Origin: Streptomyces bungoensis
GTDB lineage: Bacteria > Actinomycetota > Actinomycetes > Streptomycetales > Streptomycetaceae
Assembly (NCBI RefSeq): GCF_001514215.1
Contig: NZ_KQ948862.1
Coordinates: 62,001 to 126,000 of the forward strand
DNA length: 64,000 nt
Direction: 5' to 3'
The stretch's first letter is position 1; each line of letters opens with the position of its first letter. Shown one piece after another: positions 16,637-25,096 of the stretch. The translations under genes and the position numbers were made by a program. The notes below the pieces were generated by a model, which was given only the letters and a program-made list of their open reading frames with translations, searched no databases and was not told the origin of the DNA.

Positions 16637-17168
16637 GGACGGCGCGGAACTGCGCCCGCTGGAGGTGTGGCACGCCGCGGAACTGCTCGCCCACATGGAC
16701 CGGGGGCGGGAGTTCATCGGCCGGCACGTGGGCCTGCCGGACGTGGTGGCCGACCTGGACGGCGCCCGCGCCTGGCTCCGGTCCTACGCCGACAAGCGCG
16801 CCGCCGACGCGGGCGCGCTGCACGGGATCTGGCTCGACGGCAGGCTCGTCGGCGGCCTGCTGTTCCGGGTGTGGGACACCCCGAGCGGGGTCTGCGAGGC
16901 CGGCTGCTGGCTGGAACCGGCCGCGGCCGGGCGCGGGCTCGTCACGCGCGGCCTGCGGGTACTGCTCGACTGGGCGTTCGGCGAGCGCGGCATGCACCGG
17001 GTGGAGTGGCACGTGTCGTCGGCCAACGGGCCCAGCATCGACGTGGCCCGGCGGCTCGGCATGACCCGCGAGGGCGTCCTGCGGGAGAACTACCCGCACC
17101 GCGGGGTGCGCACCAGCACCGAGGTGTGGTCGGTGCTGGCCCCCGAGTGGCGGGCCGCCGATCATTAA
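16614..17168 (+). CDS. GNAT-family N-acetyltransferase (RimJ/RimL type)
   Basis: 184 residues. MYAISLGEDGAELRPLEVWHAAELL begins the fold; the acetyl-CoA loop is AAAGRGLVTRGLRVLLDWAF near residue 102 and the RimJ/RimL-type end is SIDVARRLGMTREGVLRENY. The ATG at 16614 lies inside the end of the MMPL gene with GGGAGGAG 10 nt upstream. Substrates of this subgroup include ribosomal N-termini, aminoglycosides and small amines; none can be assigned here. Confidence 0.85.
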   Translation: MYAISLGEDGAELRPLEVWHAAELLAHMDRGREFIGRHVGLPDVVADLDGARAWLRSYADKRAADAGALHGIWLDGRLVGGLLFRVWDTPSGVCEAGCWLEPAAAGRGLVTRGLRVLLDWAFGERGMHRVEWHVSSANGPSIDVARRLGMTREGVLRENYPHRGVRTSTEVWSVLAPEWRAADH

Positions 17169-17203
17169 GGCGCTTCTCAGACAGGGTCCGTACGGTGCCG
17201 GGC

Positions 17204-17803
17204 ATGGCAACCAGGACAGCGGACACGACCCGGACCGACGACGAAAGGGCACCGGAGGAGCCCACGCAGACGGCGGAAGCCACGAAGACCGAGGCCGTCG
17301 AGGCCGAAGCCGCGGAGCAGACCGAAGCCGCGGAGCAGACCGAAGCCGCGGAGCAGGCCGAGGCCACGGAGCCGGCCGGAGCCACTGAGGCCGCCGGGGG
17401 CGGGCGACCGTCCGGGGCCGGCCAGGGCGCGGGTGCCGTCGTCTCCGCCGCGCTGGGCCTGGTCTCGCTCAGCGGTGGCTGGATCGGCACGGTCGCCGGC
17501 GCCCACCAGCAGCTCGTGGGCCAGCTGCGGACCTCGTCCAGCGCGGGCGTCGCCCAGCAGATCAAGGCGGTCTACGGCGACGCCTGGCACGCGACCGCCC
17601 TGTGGGCCGGCCTGTTCGCCCTGGCCGCGCTGGTCACCGGCGTGGCCGTGCTGGCCCGGCCCGCGTTCGGCGCGCCGGGCCGCCCGCAGGCCCCGTGGAT
17701 CAGGTCGGTCGCCTGGGCGGGCGTCGCGCTCGGCGTGCTGGGCCTGCTGCTGGCCGTCCTGAAGTACACCGACGCGCTGCTCGCCCTGCCCTCGACGAGC
17801 TGA
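17204..17803 (+). CDS. Membrane protein with acidic repeat N-terminus
   Basis: 199 residues. The first 75 residues are acidic, Glu/Ala/Thr-rich and presumably unstructured, including three copies of EAAEQT/A encoded by an 18-bp tandem repeat. Then come hydrophobic helices near residues 80-100 (VVSAALGLVSLSGGWIGTVAG), 130-150 (ATALWAGLFALAALVTGVAVL) and 170-190 (VAWAGVALGVLGLLLAVL). No family is recognised. The gene starts 36 nt after the acetyltransferase. Confidence 0.65.
   Translation: MATRTADTTRTDDERAPEEPTQTAEATKTEAVEAEAAEQTEAAEQTEAAEQAEATEPAGATEAAGGGRPSGAGQGAGAVVSAALGLVSLSGGWIGTVAGAHQQLVGQLRTSSSAGVAQQIKAVYGDAWHATALWAGLFALAALVTGVAVLARPAFGAPGRPQAPWIRSVAWAGVALGVLGLLLAVLKYTDALLALPSTS
17306..17359 (+). 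repeat. 18-bp tandem repeat in CDS, three copies
   Basis: GAAGCCGCGGAGCAGACC at 17306-17323 and 17324-17341 are identical; the third copy (17342-17359) differs by one base (AGGCC end). The array encodes EAAEQT-EAAEQT-EAAEQA in frame. Length variation between strains would be expected from slippage. Confidence 0.85.
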
Positions 17804-17999
17804 GGAACCGCAGGTCCCGAGGGGCCTTAGGGAGTCCGTGCCCGCCTTACGGACCTTCCTGAGGCCCCTTACCCGTGTCCCGGGCCCGCCGGGCCCGCGA
17901 AGATGCGGAACTCTCCCGATGTGGCGCACCCCCCTGGGAGACGAGTGTGGAGGCATCGCAGAACGCGACGCACCACACCGACTCCCCGAAGGACACGCC

Positions 18000-18191
18000 A
18001 TGTACGAGCTCGATCTGCACCGGACGCGTTCCGCCGAACTGCGCCGCGCGGCCGACCAGGAGCGCCTGGCCCGCGAGGCCGTGCGCTCCGGCCGCGCCGC
18101 CCGCCGCGAGGAGGCCGCCCGGCACGCCGGGGCGGGTGCCGAGAGCCATACCGGCCGCTCGCGCCGGCCCCGGCTCCCGCGCACCGCGTGA
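18000..18191 (+). CDS. Small basic hypothetical protein
   Basis: 63 residues from the ATG at 18000 (MYELDLHRTRSAELRRAADQ), mainly one long Arg/Ala/Glu helix followed by a basic tail (SRRPRLPRTA). It is G/C-rich at third codon positions. No convincing SD: GAAGGA is 10 nt upstream. Short proteins starting MYELDLH seem common in Streptomyces, but I cannot name a function. Confidence 0.5.
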   Translation: MYELDLHRTRSAELRRAADQERLAREAVRSGRAARREEAARHAGAGAESHTGRSRRPRLPRTA

Positions 18192-18346
18192 GTTCCGGAC
18201 CGGTGGACGCCGCCGGCGGCCCGGGGCCGCGTCCGCGCACGGGTCCTACGACTCTCCCGGCCGCCGGTACACCCCGTCCCCCCACCGGTACGACCATCGC
18301 ACCGGACCTGTGGAAAAGGGGTGCCCCGACCTCCCGGGCCCGTGCG

Positions 18347-21300
18347 ATGCTCGGGCCCGTGGAGACAAGGTCCGTCAGTCCCGTGTTCGTCGGCCGCGCC
18401 GAGGAACTGGACACGCTCAACGAGGCGCTCGCCCGTGCCGCCGCCGGGGGAGAGCCGCAGGCGCTGCTGCTCGGCGGTGAGGCGGGGGTCGGCAAGACCC
18501 GCCTCGTCGAGGAGTTCACCACGGCGGCCTGCCGCGCCGGGGCGGTCGTCGCCGTGGGCGGGTGCGTGGAGATCGGCGGCGACGGGCTGCCCTTCGCCCC
18601 CTTCTCCACCGCGCTGCGCACCCTGCGCGAGGCCCTGCCGGAGGAGTTCGCCGCCGCCGGCGCCGGACAGGAGGAGGAGCTGGCCCGGCTGCTGCCCGAA
18701 CTCGGCGAGGCCCCCGCCGGCCGCCACGACGAACAGGACATGGCCCGCCTGTTCGAACTCACCGTCCGGCTGCTGGAGCGGGTCGCCGCCGAGCGCACGG
18801 TCGTGCTCGTCCTGGAGGACCTGCACTGGGCCGACGCCTCCACCCGCCACCTCCTGTCCTACCTCTTCCGCACCCTGCGCACCGGCCGGCTCCTGGTCCT
18901 CGCCACCTACCGCGCCGACGACATCCACCGCCGTCACCCGCTGCGCCCCCTGCTCGCCGAACTCGACCGGCTGCGCACCGTCCGCCGCATCGAACTCGCC
19001 CGGTTCACCCGCGACGAGGTCGCCCGCCAGATCGCCGGGATCCTCGCCACCGAGCCCGACCCCGCCCAGGTCGACGAGATCTTCGAACGCTCCGACGGCA
19101 ACGCCTTCTTCGTCGAGGAACTCGCCGTCGCCGCCTGCGAGGGCTGCTGCACCGGACTCACCGACTCGCTGCGCGACCTGCTCCTGGTCCGCGTCGAGGC
19201 GCTGCCCGAGAGCACCCAGCAGGTCGCCCGGGTGATCGCCGAGGGCGGCTGCACCGTGGAGTACGGGCTGATCGCCGCCGTCGCCCGGCTCACCGAGGAC
19301 GACCTCATCGAGGCGCTGCGCGCCGCCGTCGGCGCCAACATCCTCACCGTGACCCCGGCGGGCGACGGTTACCGCTTCCGGCACGCCCTGGTCCGCGAGG
19401 CCGTCGCCGACGACCTGCTGCCCGGCGAGCGCTCCCGTCTCAACCGCCGCTACGCCGAGGCACTCGAGGCCGACGCCACGCTCCTCCCGGCCGATGAGCG
19501 CGTGATGCGCCTGGCCGGCCACTGGTACCACGCACGCGACGCCGCCCGGGCCCTGCCCGCCGTCCTCGACGCCTCCGTCGTCGCCCGCCGCCGGCACGCC
19601 TACTCCGCGCAGCTCCGGCTCCTGGAGCGGGCGATGGAACTGTGGGAGACCGCCCCCGAGGAGGTCCGCTCGGCCCTGCGCCCGGTCGACTACACCGACG
19701 TCTACCCCCCGTGCGGCTGCGACCCGGCCACCACGCCCCTGCGCTACCTGGACCTGATGGCGGAGGCGGTGGTCGCGGGCCGCTTCGGCGGGGAGCGCGA
19801 ACGCGCCCTGAAGATCGTCAGGCGGGCGCTGCGCCTGCTGGAGGACGACCCCGACCCGCTGCGGGCCGCCTGGTTCTGGGTGCAGCGCTCCCGGCTCGTC
19901 CAGTCCCTGGCCCGCGGCGACGGATGGCGGGAACTGGCCACCGCCCAGGAGCTGGTGCGCGGCCTGCCCCCGTCGGAGGTGCACGCCGAGGTCCTCGCCC
20001 TCGCCGCCAACTGGTCCATGCTGCACCGGCCCGGCCCCGAGGCCTTCGCCGCCGCCGAGCGGGCCGTGGAGTACGCGCGCATGGTCGGCGCCCGCGAGAT
20101 CGAACTGAACGCCCGGCTCACCCTGGGCGGCCTCATGGTGGACTCCGGCGACATCGAGTCCGGACTCGCCCAGATGCGGCAGACCATGGCGGACGCGCTG
20201 GCCGAAGGCGTCACCCACGTCGTGGGCCGCGCCCACGTGAACCTGCCGTCCGAGCTGCAGAGCGTCGGCCGGGACCGGGAGGCCGAGCCGATCCTGCGCG
20301 CGGGCGTCGCCTTCACCCGCAGGCACGGGCTGCTCGACGACGAGGCGTGGGTGTGGGGCAACCTCTCCGACGCGCTGTACGCGCTCGGCCGGTGGGAGGA
20401 GGCCGCCGAGGCCGCCCGCAACGCGATCCGCGTCGGCCACAGCGCCAAGCCCCAGGGCTCGGGCGCCCTGCGCCTGGCCCACCTCGCCCTGGCGCGCGGC
20501 GACATCGCCGAGTCCGCCCGCCGGCTCGCCACCGCCCGCGCCCGCTACGGCACCCACGACCCGATGCCCCAGCAGTGGCTGCCCGTCGCCCGCGTCGCGC
20601 TCGGCGTCGCGGCCGCGGAGGGCAGGATCCTCGACGCCCGCGCCGAACTCCTCACCGCGCTGGAGACCGGCTTCCCGGCCGGCACCCAGCGCTACGCCTG
20701 GCCCCTGCTGCTGGCCGCCGCCACCGCCGAGGCCGACGCCCGCGCCCTGCCCGCAGCCGAACCGGGCCGGGAGGAACTGCTCGACCGGCTGCGCACAGCG
20801 GCCCGCGCGCTCACCACCGGCGCACCGCTGTGGGCCGCCTACGACCGGTGGACCCGCGCCGAACTGCTCCGCGCCGACGGCCGCGACAGCGCCGCCGCCT
20901 GGGCGGAGGCCGTCACCGCCTTCGAGTGCCTGGACCGCCCCTACGACCTGGCCCGGGTCCGCCACCGCCTCGCCCAGGCCCTGCTGGCGCACGGCGGCGA
21001 GGAGGAGCGCGAGCGAGCCCTGGAACTGCTGCGGCTCGCCGGTGCCGTCGCCGGCCACCTCGGCGCCCGCCCCCTCGCCGACGCGGTCGCCCGGCTCGCC
21101 CAGCGGGCCCGGCTCACCCTGACCCACGCCCCGCGCCGGGCCCTCGCGCCCGCCGACCCGGCCGACGCCCTGGGCCTGACCAGCCGGGAGCGGGACGTCC
21201 TGCGCCTGGTCTCGGCCGGCCGCACCAACCGCCAGATAGCCGAGGAGCTGTTCATCTCCCCGAAGACGGCGAGCGTGCACGTCTCCAACATCCTGGCCAA

Positions 21301-21394
21301 GCTCGGCGTCTCCGGCCGGGGTGAGGCGGCGGCGCTGGCCCACCGGATGGGGCTGTTCCCGCCGGAGGCGGAGGACCGGCTGGTGGCCGGATGA
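18347..21394 (+). CDS. Large LuxR-family (LAL-type) ATPase regulator
   Basis: 1015 residues. The AAA domain starts with FVGRAEELDTLNEAL; Walker A is GGEAGVGKTRLVEE near residue 45 and Walker B VLVLEDLHWADAST near 155. A long helical TPR-like middle part follows, and residues 943-1005 are the LuxR helix-turn-helix (GLTSRERDVLRLVSAGRTNR, then IAEELFISPKTASVHVSNIL). LAL proteins are transcriptional activators of catabolic or secondary-metabolite genes. The start is uncertain: ATG 18347 or GTG 18359, neither with a good SD. It is convergent with the sugar dehydrogenase gene, 40 bp apart. Its target is not evident. Confidence 0.88.
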   Translation: MLGPVETRSVSPVFVGRAEELDTLNEALARAAAGGEPQALLLGGEAGVGKTRLVEEFTTAACRAGAVVAVGGCVEIGGDGLPFAPFSTALRTLREALPEEFAAAGAGQEEELARLLPELGEAPAGRHDEQDMARLFELTVRLLERVAAERTVVLVLEDLHWADASTRHLLSYLFRTLRTGRLLVLATYRADDIHRRHPLRPLLAELDRLRTVRRIELARFTRDEVARQIAGILATEPDPAQVDEIFERSDGNAFFVEELAVAACEGCCTGLTDSLRDLLLVRVEALPESTQQVARVIAEGGCTVEYGLIAAVARLTEDDLIEALRAAVGANILTVTPAGDGYRFRHALVREAVADDLLPGERSRLNRRYAEALEADATLLPADERVMRLAGHWYHARDAARALPAVLDASVVARRRHAYSAQLRLLERAMELWETAPEEVRSALRPVDYTDVYPPCGCDPATTPLRYLDLMAEAVVAGRFGGERERALKIVRRALRLLEDDPDPLRAAWFWVQRSRLVQSLARGDGWRELATAQELVRGLPPSEVHAEVLALAANWSMLHRPGPEAFAAAERAVEYARMVGAREIELNARLTLGGLMVDSGDIESGLAQMRQTMADALAEGVTHVVGRAHVNLPSELQSVGRDREAEPILRAGVAFTRRHGLLDDEAWVWGNLSDALYALGRWEEAAEAARNAIRVGHSAKPQGSGALRLAHLALARGDIAESARRLATARARYGTHDPMPQQWLPVARVALGVAAAEGRILDARAELLTALETGFPAGTQRYAWPLLLAAATAEADARALPAAEPGREELLDRLRTAARALTTGAPLWAAYDRWTRAELLRADGRDSAAAWAEAVTAFECLDRPYDLARVRHRLAQALLAHGGEEERERALELLRLAGAVAGHLGARPLADAVARLAQRARLTLTHAPRRALAPADPADALGLTSRERDVLRLVSAGRTNRQIAEELFISPKTASVHVSNILAKLGVSGRGEAAALAHRMGLFPPEAEDRLVAG

Positions 21395-21434
21395 CGGCGG
21401 CCGGCACGCTCGCACGGCCGAGAGGGAGCCGGCG

Positions 21435-22586
21435 TCACCTCACCTGGAGCTCCAGCACCCGGTCGTCGCCCTTCTTCGGCGTGCCGCGCCCGTCGGTGTT
21501 GCTCGTCACCAGCCACACCCTGCCGCCGCCGGCCGGTACGACCGTGCGAAGACGGCCGTACCGGCCCTGGAGGAAGGACTGCGGGGCCGCCGAGGCCTTC
21601 GTGCCCCGCAGGGGGATCCGCCACAGGCGCTGTCCCTTCAGCGCCGCCATCCAGATGACGCCGTCGACGTAGGCGATGCCGCTGGGGGAGGCGTCGTCGG
21701 TGTGCCACTGGGCCACCGGGTTCTGGAAGGCGGGGTCGGAGGACCTGCCCTCGGCGTCGGGCCAGCCGTAGTTGCCGCCCGGCTTGACGGCGTTCAGCTC
21801 GTCCCAGGTGTCCTGGCCGAACTCCGAGGCGAACAGCCGCTGTCTGCCGTCCCAGGCCAGTCCCTGGACGTTGCGGTGGCCGTAGGAGTACACCACCGAG
21901 CCGGGGAAGGGGTTGCCCGGCGCCGGTTCGCCCTCCGGGGTCATCCGCAGGATCTTGCCGCCCAGGGACTTCCGGTCCTGGGCCAGGCCCCGGTCGCCGC
22001 TCTCGCCCGTGCCCGCGTACAGCATCCCGTCCGGGCCGAAGGCGATCCGGCCGCCGTTGTGGATCACGCCCTTCGGGATGCCCTTGAACACCGTGTCGGG
22101 GGCGCCCAGTTGTTCACCGGCCGGCTTGCGCTCGTCGTACAGCATCCGGACGATGCGGTTGTCCGAGGCCGAGGTGAAGTAGGCGTAGATCATGTGGTCC
22201 GAGGCGTAGTCCGGGGACAGGGCGATGCCCAGCAGCCCGCCCTCGCCGGCCGGGGAGACCCCGGAGACCCGGCCCAGCTCGGTCTTCTTCCCCGTCTTCG
22301 GGTCGATCCGGACGATCGTGCCGTCGTCGCGAGAGGAGACCAGCAGGCCCCCGCCGGGCAGCGGCGCCAGGCCCCACGGCGTCTTCAGGCCCTCGGCCAC
22401 CGTGCGCAGCACCCGCACCGAGCCCTTGGCGGGCGGGGCCGTCTCCGTGGGCCGGGCCGACGAGGAGGCGGGGCCCGGCGGTGACGGCGGCCGGACGGCC
22501 GGCGGTCCGCCGTCCCCGGAGGAGCAGCCCGCCGTCAGCAGGAGCGCGGTCGCGGCCAGCACGGCCGTCACAGCTCGACGTCGCAC
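21435..22586 (-). CDS. Secreted lipoprotein, PQQ-type glucose/sorbosone dehydrogenase fold
   Basis: 383 residues from GTG 22586, chosen over an upstream TTG because AAGGGA is 8 nt before it. A signal peptide ends in the lipobox LTAGC (Cys about residue 20), followed by a Pro/Ser-rich linker. The rest is a six-bladed propeller of the GSDH family: GLKTPWGLAPLPGGGLLVS, GEGGLLGIALSPD, VIHNGGRIAFGPDGMLYAGTG, GNPFPG, YSYGHRNVQGLAWD and GGNYGWPDAEG are its usual landmarks. It presumably oxidises aldoses at the outer face of the membrane, though many members have no proven PQQ activity. Confidence 0.87.
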   Translation of the reverse strand: MRRRAVTAVLAATALLLTAGCSSGDGGPPAVRPPSPPGPASSSARPTETAPPAKGSVRVLRTVAEGLKTPWGLAPLPGGGLLVSSRDDGTIVRIDPKTGKKTELGRVSGVSPAGEGGLLGIALSPDYASDHMIYAYFTSASDNRIVRMLYDERKPAGEQLGAPDTVFKGIPKGVIHNGGRIAFGPDGMLYAGTGESGDRGLAQDRKSLGGKILRMTPEGEPAPGNPFPGSVVYSYGHRNVQGLAWDGRQRLFASEFGQDTWDELNAVKPGGNYGWPDAEGRSSDPAFQNPVAQWHTDDASPSGIAYVDGVIWMAALKGQRLWRIPLRGTKASAAPQSFLQGRYGRLRTVVPAGGGRVWLVTSNTDGRGTPKKGDDRVLELQVR

Positions 22587-22691
22587 GATCAAGGTCCCTT
22601 CGAGGCGGTGATCCAGTGGCAGGTCTTCCCCCTCTCATACACCGCGCGCGCCGCCCGGGTTCCCGTTCCGCCCGCACCGCATGCCGGGACG

Positions 22692-23690
22692 TCAGTCCCA
22701 GGACCCCCGGGCCGCCGGCAGCCCGGACACCTCCGCCAGGTCCTCCGGTGTCAGCCGGAGCGCCGCGGCCGCCGCGTTCTCCTCCGCGCAGCGCGCCCGC
22801 TTGGTGCCGGGCACCGCGACCACCTGCGGGCCCTGCGCGAGTACCCAGGCCAGGGCCACCTGGGCGGCGGTGACACCCTCGCCGTGCCGGCGGGCGACCC
22901 GGCGCAGACCGGCGACGATCGGCTGGTTGGCGGCCATCATCTCGGCCGTGAAGCGGGGGTGGCGGGCGCGTACGTCGTCCGGTTCGAAGCCCTCGCCGGG
23001 GGTCAGTGTGCCGGTCAGGAAGCCGTTGCCCAGCGGCATCGCCGCCAGGAAGCCCACGCCCCGCGCCGCGCACCACGGCAGCAGTGCCTCCAGCGCCTCC
23101 GGCGACCACACCGACAGCTCGGCCTCCACGGCGCTGACCGGGAACACCTGCTGCACCCGCTCGAGCTGGCGCAGCGTGGCGTCGTGCAGCCGTGCCCCGG
23201 AGCGGCGGCGGGCCCGGGCGCCCACCGCGCACAGGCCCAGCGCGCGCACCTTGCCGGCCCGCACCAGTTCGGCCATCGCGCCCCACGTCTCCTCGACGGG
23301 GACCTCGGGATCGGCGCGGTGCAGCTGGTAGAGGTCGATCACGTCCGTCTGCAGGCGCCGCAGCGAGGCGTCGCAGGCCCGCCGCACGTAGCCGGGGCGG
23401 CCGTTGGCCACGATGTGCTGATCGCCCACCAGCAGCCCCACCTTCGTCGACACGAAGGCGTCGGCCCGCCGCTCCTTCAACACCCGCCCCAGCAGCAGCT
23501 CGTTGGTGAACGGGCCGTACATGTCCGCCGTGTCCAGCAGGGTCGAGCCGGCGTCCAGCGCCCGGTGCACGGTTCTGAGCGACTCGTCCCCCCGCTGCCG
23601 TGAGGTGCTGTACGCCCAGTTCATCGGCATGCACCCGAGTCCGACGGCCCCCACCGCGAGCGCCCCCGCGCCGATCGTCCTGCGCTCCAC
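22692..23690 (-). CDS. Aldo/keto reductase
   Basis: 332 residues of an AKR TIM barrel. The catalytic tetrad is visible: Asp in LLDTADMYGP with Tyr four residues later, Lys in STKVGLL near 83 and His in YQLHRADPEVPVEE near 123. The NADPH-binding end contains VAVPGTKRARCAEENAAA. The nearest described subgroup is the AKR13-type, which acts on a variety of aldehydes. It follows the sugar dehydrogenase on the same strand with a 105-bp gap and is divergent from the hydroxyacid dehydrogenase. Confidence 0.88.
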   Translation of the reverse strand: MERRTIGAGALAVGAVGLGCMPMNWAYSTSRQRGDESLRTVHRALDAGSTLLDTADMYGPFTNELLLGRVLKERRADAFVSTKVGLLVGDQHIVANGRPGYVRRACDASLRRLQTDVIDLYQLHRADPEVPVEETWGAMAELVRAGKVRALGLCAVGARARRRSGARLHDATLRQLERVQQVFPVSAVEAELSVWSPEALEALLPWCAARGVGFLAAMPLGNGFLTGTLTPGEGFEPDDVRARHPRFTAEMMAANQPIVAGLRRVARRHGEGVTAAQVALAWVLAQGPQVVAVPGTKRARCAEENAAAAALRLTPEDLAEVSGLPAARGSWD

Positions 23691-23765
23691 GTGCCCGTGA
23701 ACCTCCCTCGTCCGGGCCCCAACCTAACCTCCGCACACCAGTACGGCTGACATAGCCTCCTTCCC

Positions 23766-24719
23766 ATGACTGCAGACGTATGGCTTCCCATCCCGCCGCA
23801 GGAGATCGAGGGGCTGCCCGCGGGGCCCCGGTACCTGTTCTGGGACGGGGGCGAGGACGGCGAACAGGAGTTTCCCGGCGACCCGGCGGACTGCGTCCTG
23901 TACGTGGTGCCGTACATGAAGCGGTGGCCGGTGAAGGTGCGCCCGCTGGAGCACCTGACCGGCGTCCGGGTCATCCAGACGCTGACGGCCGGCGTCGACG
24001 ACGTCACCGCGCGGCTGTCGGACATCCGGCCGGGAGTCCGGCTGTGCAACGCGCGCGGGGTGCACGAGGCGAGCACCGCCGAACTCGCGCTGGCCCTGAC
24101 CCTGGCCTCCCTGCGCGGCATCCCGCAGTTCGTGCGCGCCCAGGCGGAGGGGCGCTGGCACAGTGCGTTCCACCCCTCCCTCGCCGACAAGAGCGTCCTC
24201 ATCGTCGGCTACGGCGCGATCGGTGCCGCCATCGAGGACCGGCTCGCGCCCTTCGAGCTCGCGCGGGTGGCGCGCGTTGCGCGCTCCAAGCGCACCACGG
24301 CGCGCGGTTTGGTGCATCCGCTCACCGATTTGCCCTCTCTGCTTCCGGACGCCGACGTCGTGATCCTTTCCACGCCCTTGACCGAGGAGACCAGGGGGCT
24401 GGTGGACGCCGAGTTCCTCGGCCGGATGAAGGACGGGGCGCTGCTGGTGAACGTGGCCCGCGGACCCGTCGTCGACACCAAGGCGCTGCTCGCGGAGCTG
24501 GACAGCGGCCGCCTCACCGCGGCGCTGGACGTGACCGACCCCGAGCCGCTGCCGCCGGGCCACCCCTTGTGGCAGACGCCCGGCGTGCTCATCAGCCCGC
24601 ACGTGGGCGGGCCCAGTTCAGCCTTCCTGCCGCGCGCCAAGCGGCTGCTCGTGGACCAGTTGACCCGTTTCGTGAACCACGAGCCGCTGCGGAACGTGAT
24701 CCTCACCACAGGGTCGTAA
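23766..24719 (+). CDS. D-isomer-specific 2-hydroxyacid dehydrogenase
   Basis: 317 residues. The NAD-binding glycine motif is VLIVGYGAIGAAI near residue 143; the catalytic Arg is in NVARGPVVDT near 236, the acidic partner in DVTDPEPLP near 260 and the catalytic His in SPHVGGPSS near 282. This is the full catalytic set of the family (reduction of a 2-keto acid to the D-hydroxy acid). The substrate is unknown. Codons around 24290-24375 are less G/C-rich at third positions than the rest of the gene. Confidence 0.88.
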   Translation: MTADVWLPIPPQEIEGLPAGPRYLFWDGGEDGEQEFPGDPADCVLYVVPYMKRWPVKVRPLEHLTGVRVIQTLTAGVDDVTARLSDIRPGVRLCNARGVHEASTAELALALTLASLRGIPQFVRAQAEGRWHSAFHPSLADKSVLIVGYGAIGAAIEDRLAPFELARVARVARSKRTTARGLVHPLTDLPSLLPDADVVILSTPLTEETRGLVDAEFLGRMKDGALLVNVARGPVVDTKALLAELDSGRLTAALDVTDPEPLPPGHPLWQTPGVLISPHVGGPSSAFLPRAKRLLVDQLTRFVNHEPLRNVILTTGS

Positions 24720-24907
24720 CCCGGCTCCGGTACCCTCCGCAATCCTCCGGACGCGGACGGTTGCCCGGTCTCCGTCGTTCGTCACGCAGCGTAGAGAACC
24801 TATGTCCCTGAGTGACGATCCTGGTGTATCGTCCCGGACAGGGGCAGCGCCGCCGACCGTTCGGCGCCGGGGGCGAACATTTCAGACTGTGAGGGGGGCG
24901 ACGGGCG

Positions 24908-25096
24908 ATGCACGGCCTATGGACGAACGATCCGACGCGGCGGAGCCGCCGACGGCGACCCTGGCGCACGGCCACGCGCAGGCGCGGCCACCACACCGGC
25001 CACCACGCCCATCACCGCAGGCCGGGCAGCCGCAGGAGGCACACGCACCGGGACCCGCGGGACCGGGGAGCGGCGCAGACCGGGAGGCCCCGGTGA
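24908..25096 (+). CDS. Small Arg/His-rich ORF coupled to the GGDEF-EAL gene
   Basis: 62 residues, starting MHGLWTNDPTRRSRRRR and rich in Arg (about one third) and His. GAGGGGGG lies about 9 nt before the ATG at 24908. Third codon positions are almost all G or C in this frame, whereas the frame of the downstream gene read through the same DNA is rich in A-ending codons, so this is the better coding frame. Its TGA (25094-25096) overlaps the GTG start of the GGDEF-EAL gene. It could be a regulatory leader ORF or a small nucleic-acid-binding peptide; no family is recognised. Confidence 0.5.
   Translation: MHGLWTNDPTRRSRRRRPWRTATRRRGHHTGHHAHHRRPGSRRRHTHRDPRDRGAAQTGRPR

Noticed and set aside
17177..21415. 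1412-codon open frame on the minus strand opposite the LuxR-type ATPase
   Set aside because: Repetitive Gly/Gln/Ala/Val content without motifs and exact overlap of clear genes on the plus strand; a frame artefact.
24782..24815. Possible BldD-type half-sites (TCAC ... AGTGA) upstream of the c-di-GMP gene
   Set aside because: BldD controls c-di-GMP genes in Streptomyces, but the halves are 25 bp apart and do not form the compact BldD box.
24802..25092. N-terminal extension of the GGDEF-EAL gene from ATG 24802
   Set aside because: The frame has many A-ending codons and poor SD; the GTG at 25093 has GGGAGG correctly spaced, and another frame in this stretch has better coding character.
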